NCBI GenBank assembly: GCA_965661945.1
Contig: CBFIFP010000001.1
Coordinates: 434,001 to 498,000, forward strand
Source: JAJRPT01 sp965661945
Lineage (GTDB): Bacteria > Bacteroidota > Ignavibacteria > Kapaibacteriales > UBA2268
DNA: 64,000 bases
Direction: 5' to 3'
Under the pieces are notes generated by a model. It was given only the letters and a program-made list of their open reading frames with translations. It did not search any database and was not told the origin of the DNA. Positions within the stretch are counted from its first letter, which is position 1. Each line of letters opens with the position of its first letter. Shown here one piece after another: positions 63,250-64,000 of this stretch. Both the position numbers and the translations under genes were made by a program.

Positions 63250-63942
63250 CTAATTCTTACTGCTTTTGATTTGATTTAGAATATTTTTTAAATCCATGTA
63301 ATATTGGTAACCGGAAGCTACAAGATATAATTCATCCCCATCTTTATAAATAATAGTTGGGTAGCCGGTAACTCCCCATTTCTTAATGGTATCAAACTCT
63401 ATTTTTGTTAATGATTCGTAATCTTTACTGTTACATCTTTTAATAAACTCTTCTTTATCTATTTCAAATTGATTTGCAATTTCTGCAAGTATTTCATAGT
63501 CTTTTATATCTTTTCCATCAAAATAGAATGATTCTTGAAGCTTGTGGATAAACGAAATTATATTGCTATTTTGGTCACTTTCTAAGGATTTAAAAACTCT
63601 TATTGCAATGCTGGGTTCTAATGAACTTATGACATAATCACCTTTTTCTAGAATATTATCTAAAAAGTTAGGTCCGAATTTGGTACCGCTGTATTCTTCA
63701 ACTTTTTTATAGGCAGTTTTAAGAAATGAAAAATTGTCATTGATGGAGCCAACGTTGTCATCTAAAATCATACCTCCAGACATTGGTATAAATTCGAAGT
63801 CGTCTTTATATTCATTTTCTGCTCTTTCTATTACGTCTGACATTGCGTAACACCATGAGCAAAATGGGTCGAACACATAAATAATTTGTGGTTTTGATTG
63901 CATTAAATTTGTTGTAATTATTAATAATAAAATTAGATTCAT
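63250..63942 (-). CDS. DsbA-family (FrnE-like) thiol oxidoreductase
   Basis: A 230-aa thioredoxin-fold protein with the active pair in DPFCSWCYAMSDV near residues 30-35 and a helical insertion typical of DsbA/FrnE; the cis-proline loop is WGVTGYPTIIYKD near residue 195. The first 18 residues (MNLILLLIITTNLMQS) could be a signal peptide, which would place it in the periplasm. FrnE-like proteins move disulphides or isomerise polyketides; a disulphide role is favoured by the CSWC motif. Its ATG overlaps the stop of an upstream gene by three bases, so it is the second gene of an operon that continues out of the window. Its own end is about 70 bases from the terminator of speA. Confidence 0.85.
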   Translation of the reverse strand: MNLILLLIITTNLMQSKPQIIYVFDPFCSWCYAMSDVIERAENEYKDDFEFIPMSGGMILDDNVGSINDNFSFLKTAYKKVEEYSGTKFGPNFLDNILEKGDYVISSLEPSIAIRVFKSLESDQNSNIISFIHKLQESFYFDGKDIKDYEILAEIANQFEIDKEEFIKRCNSKDYESLTKIEFDTIKKWGVTGYPTIIYKDGDELYLVASGYQYYMDLKNILNQIKSSKN

Positions 63943-64000
63943 AAGTTGTCTAAGGATTTCTTAACAGCATCAACGTGCCCATTTACCTTAACTTTATACC
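63939..64000 (-). CDS. C-terminal fragment of a gene, product unclear
   Basis: Open in one frame from the right edge to a TGA at 63939-63941; about 19 codons are visible, reading YKVKVNGHVDAVKKSLDNL. The VKKSLDNL end and the VKVNG strand look like the last strand-helix of a metal-binding HMA domain, but this is a guess. The stop overlaps the start of the DsbA-family gene by ATGA, so the two are translationally coupled. Confidence 0.35.
   Translation of the reverse strand, partial: YKVKVNGHVDAVKKSLDNL

Overview
The window is AT-rich DNA (by eye about 30% G+C) from a bacterium of the Bacteroidota/FCB group, possibly an Ignavibacteria- or Kapabacteria-like lineage. The signs are a type IX secretion sorting tail on a secreted subtilase, a BatA-type VWA protein, a DUF2723 membrane protein, and several promoters of the Bacteroidota form TTG-N19/20-TAnnTTTG. 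The genus cannot be told from the sequence alone.

The window has two halves. Bases 1 to about 38,780 are an accessory, defence-rich island that ends beside the 3' end of the tmRNA gene (ssrA, 38952-39313, minus strand), a classic integration target. From ssrA to the right end the genes are ordinary chromosomal ones.

Island, left to right: (a) the tail of a helix-turn-helix gene, an unknown 356-aa protein, a lipoprotein and a small protein; (b) a TPR sensor histidine kinase divergent from an overlapping chain of LuxR-type response regulator, unknown 225-aa protein and DUF2779 protein (Cas4-like nuclease plus DEDDy exonuclease); (c) a six-gene operon at 8.9-24.2 kb resembling the methylation-associated defence system (MADS): MAD2-like methylase, MAD5-like specificity subunit, MAD6-like giant kinase, MAD7-like protein and MAD8-like HerA-type ATPase, plus a PP2C phosphatase; (d) a gene-poor 1.2 kb stretch holding a remnant of a second DUF2779 gene and a 28-T tract; (e) four minus-strand phage-flavoured genes, including a possible family-A polymerase palm protein and a T4-gp55-like sigma factor; (f) a second, complete type I restriction-modification locus with a half-size and a full-size specificity subunit, a methylase, a NERD-helicase, a DUF3800 protein, a restriction subunit and a zinc peptidase.

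Chromosomal half: ssrA, a thioredoxin-domain lipid/envelope-type protein, a MarR regulator, a 23S rRNA pseudouridine synthase, Bat-operon genes, a DUF2461 protein, ApaG, a coiled-coil envelope protein, a T9SS-secreted subtilase, a broken PAS/hybrid histidine kinase, GreA, a RibBA protein whose GTP cyclohydrolase half has lost its zinc ligands, YajC, a beta-barrel protein, a 2-Cys peroxiredoxin, the DUF2723 protein, another barrel protein, biosynthetic arginine decarboxylase and a DsbA-like protein. Clear intrinsic terminators separate many of these.

The most notable points are the MADS-like operon lacking recognisable MAD1, MAD3 and MAD4 but carrying a phosphatase next to a two-kinase fusion; the direct-repeat DUF2779 tail flanking that cassette; the phage-like polymerase and sigma cluster sandwiched between two methylase-based defence systems; and the regulated histidine-kinase/DUF2779 nuclease module. 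System names are from memory of the families, not from a database search.
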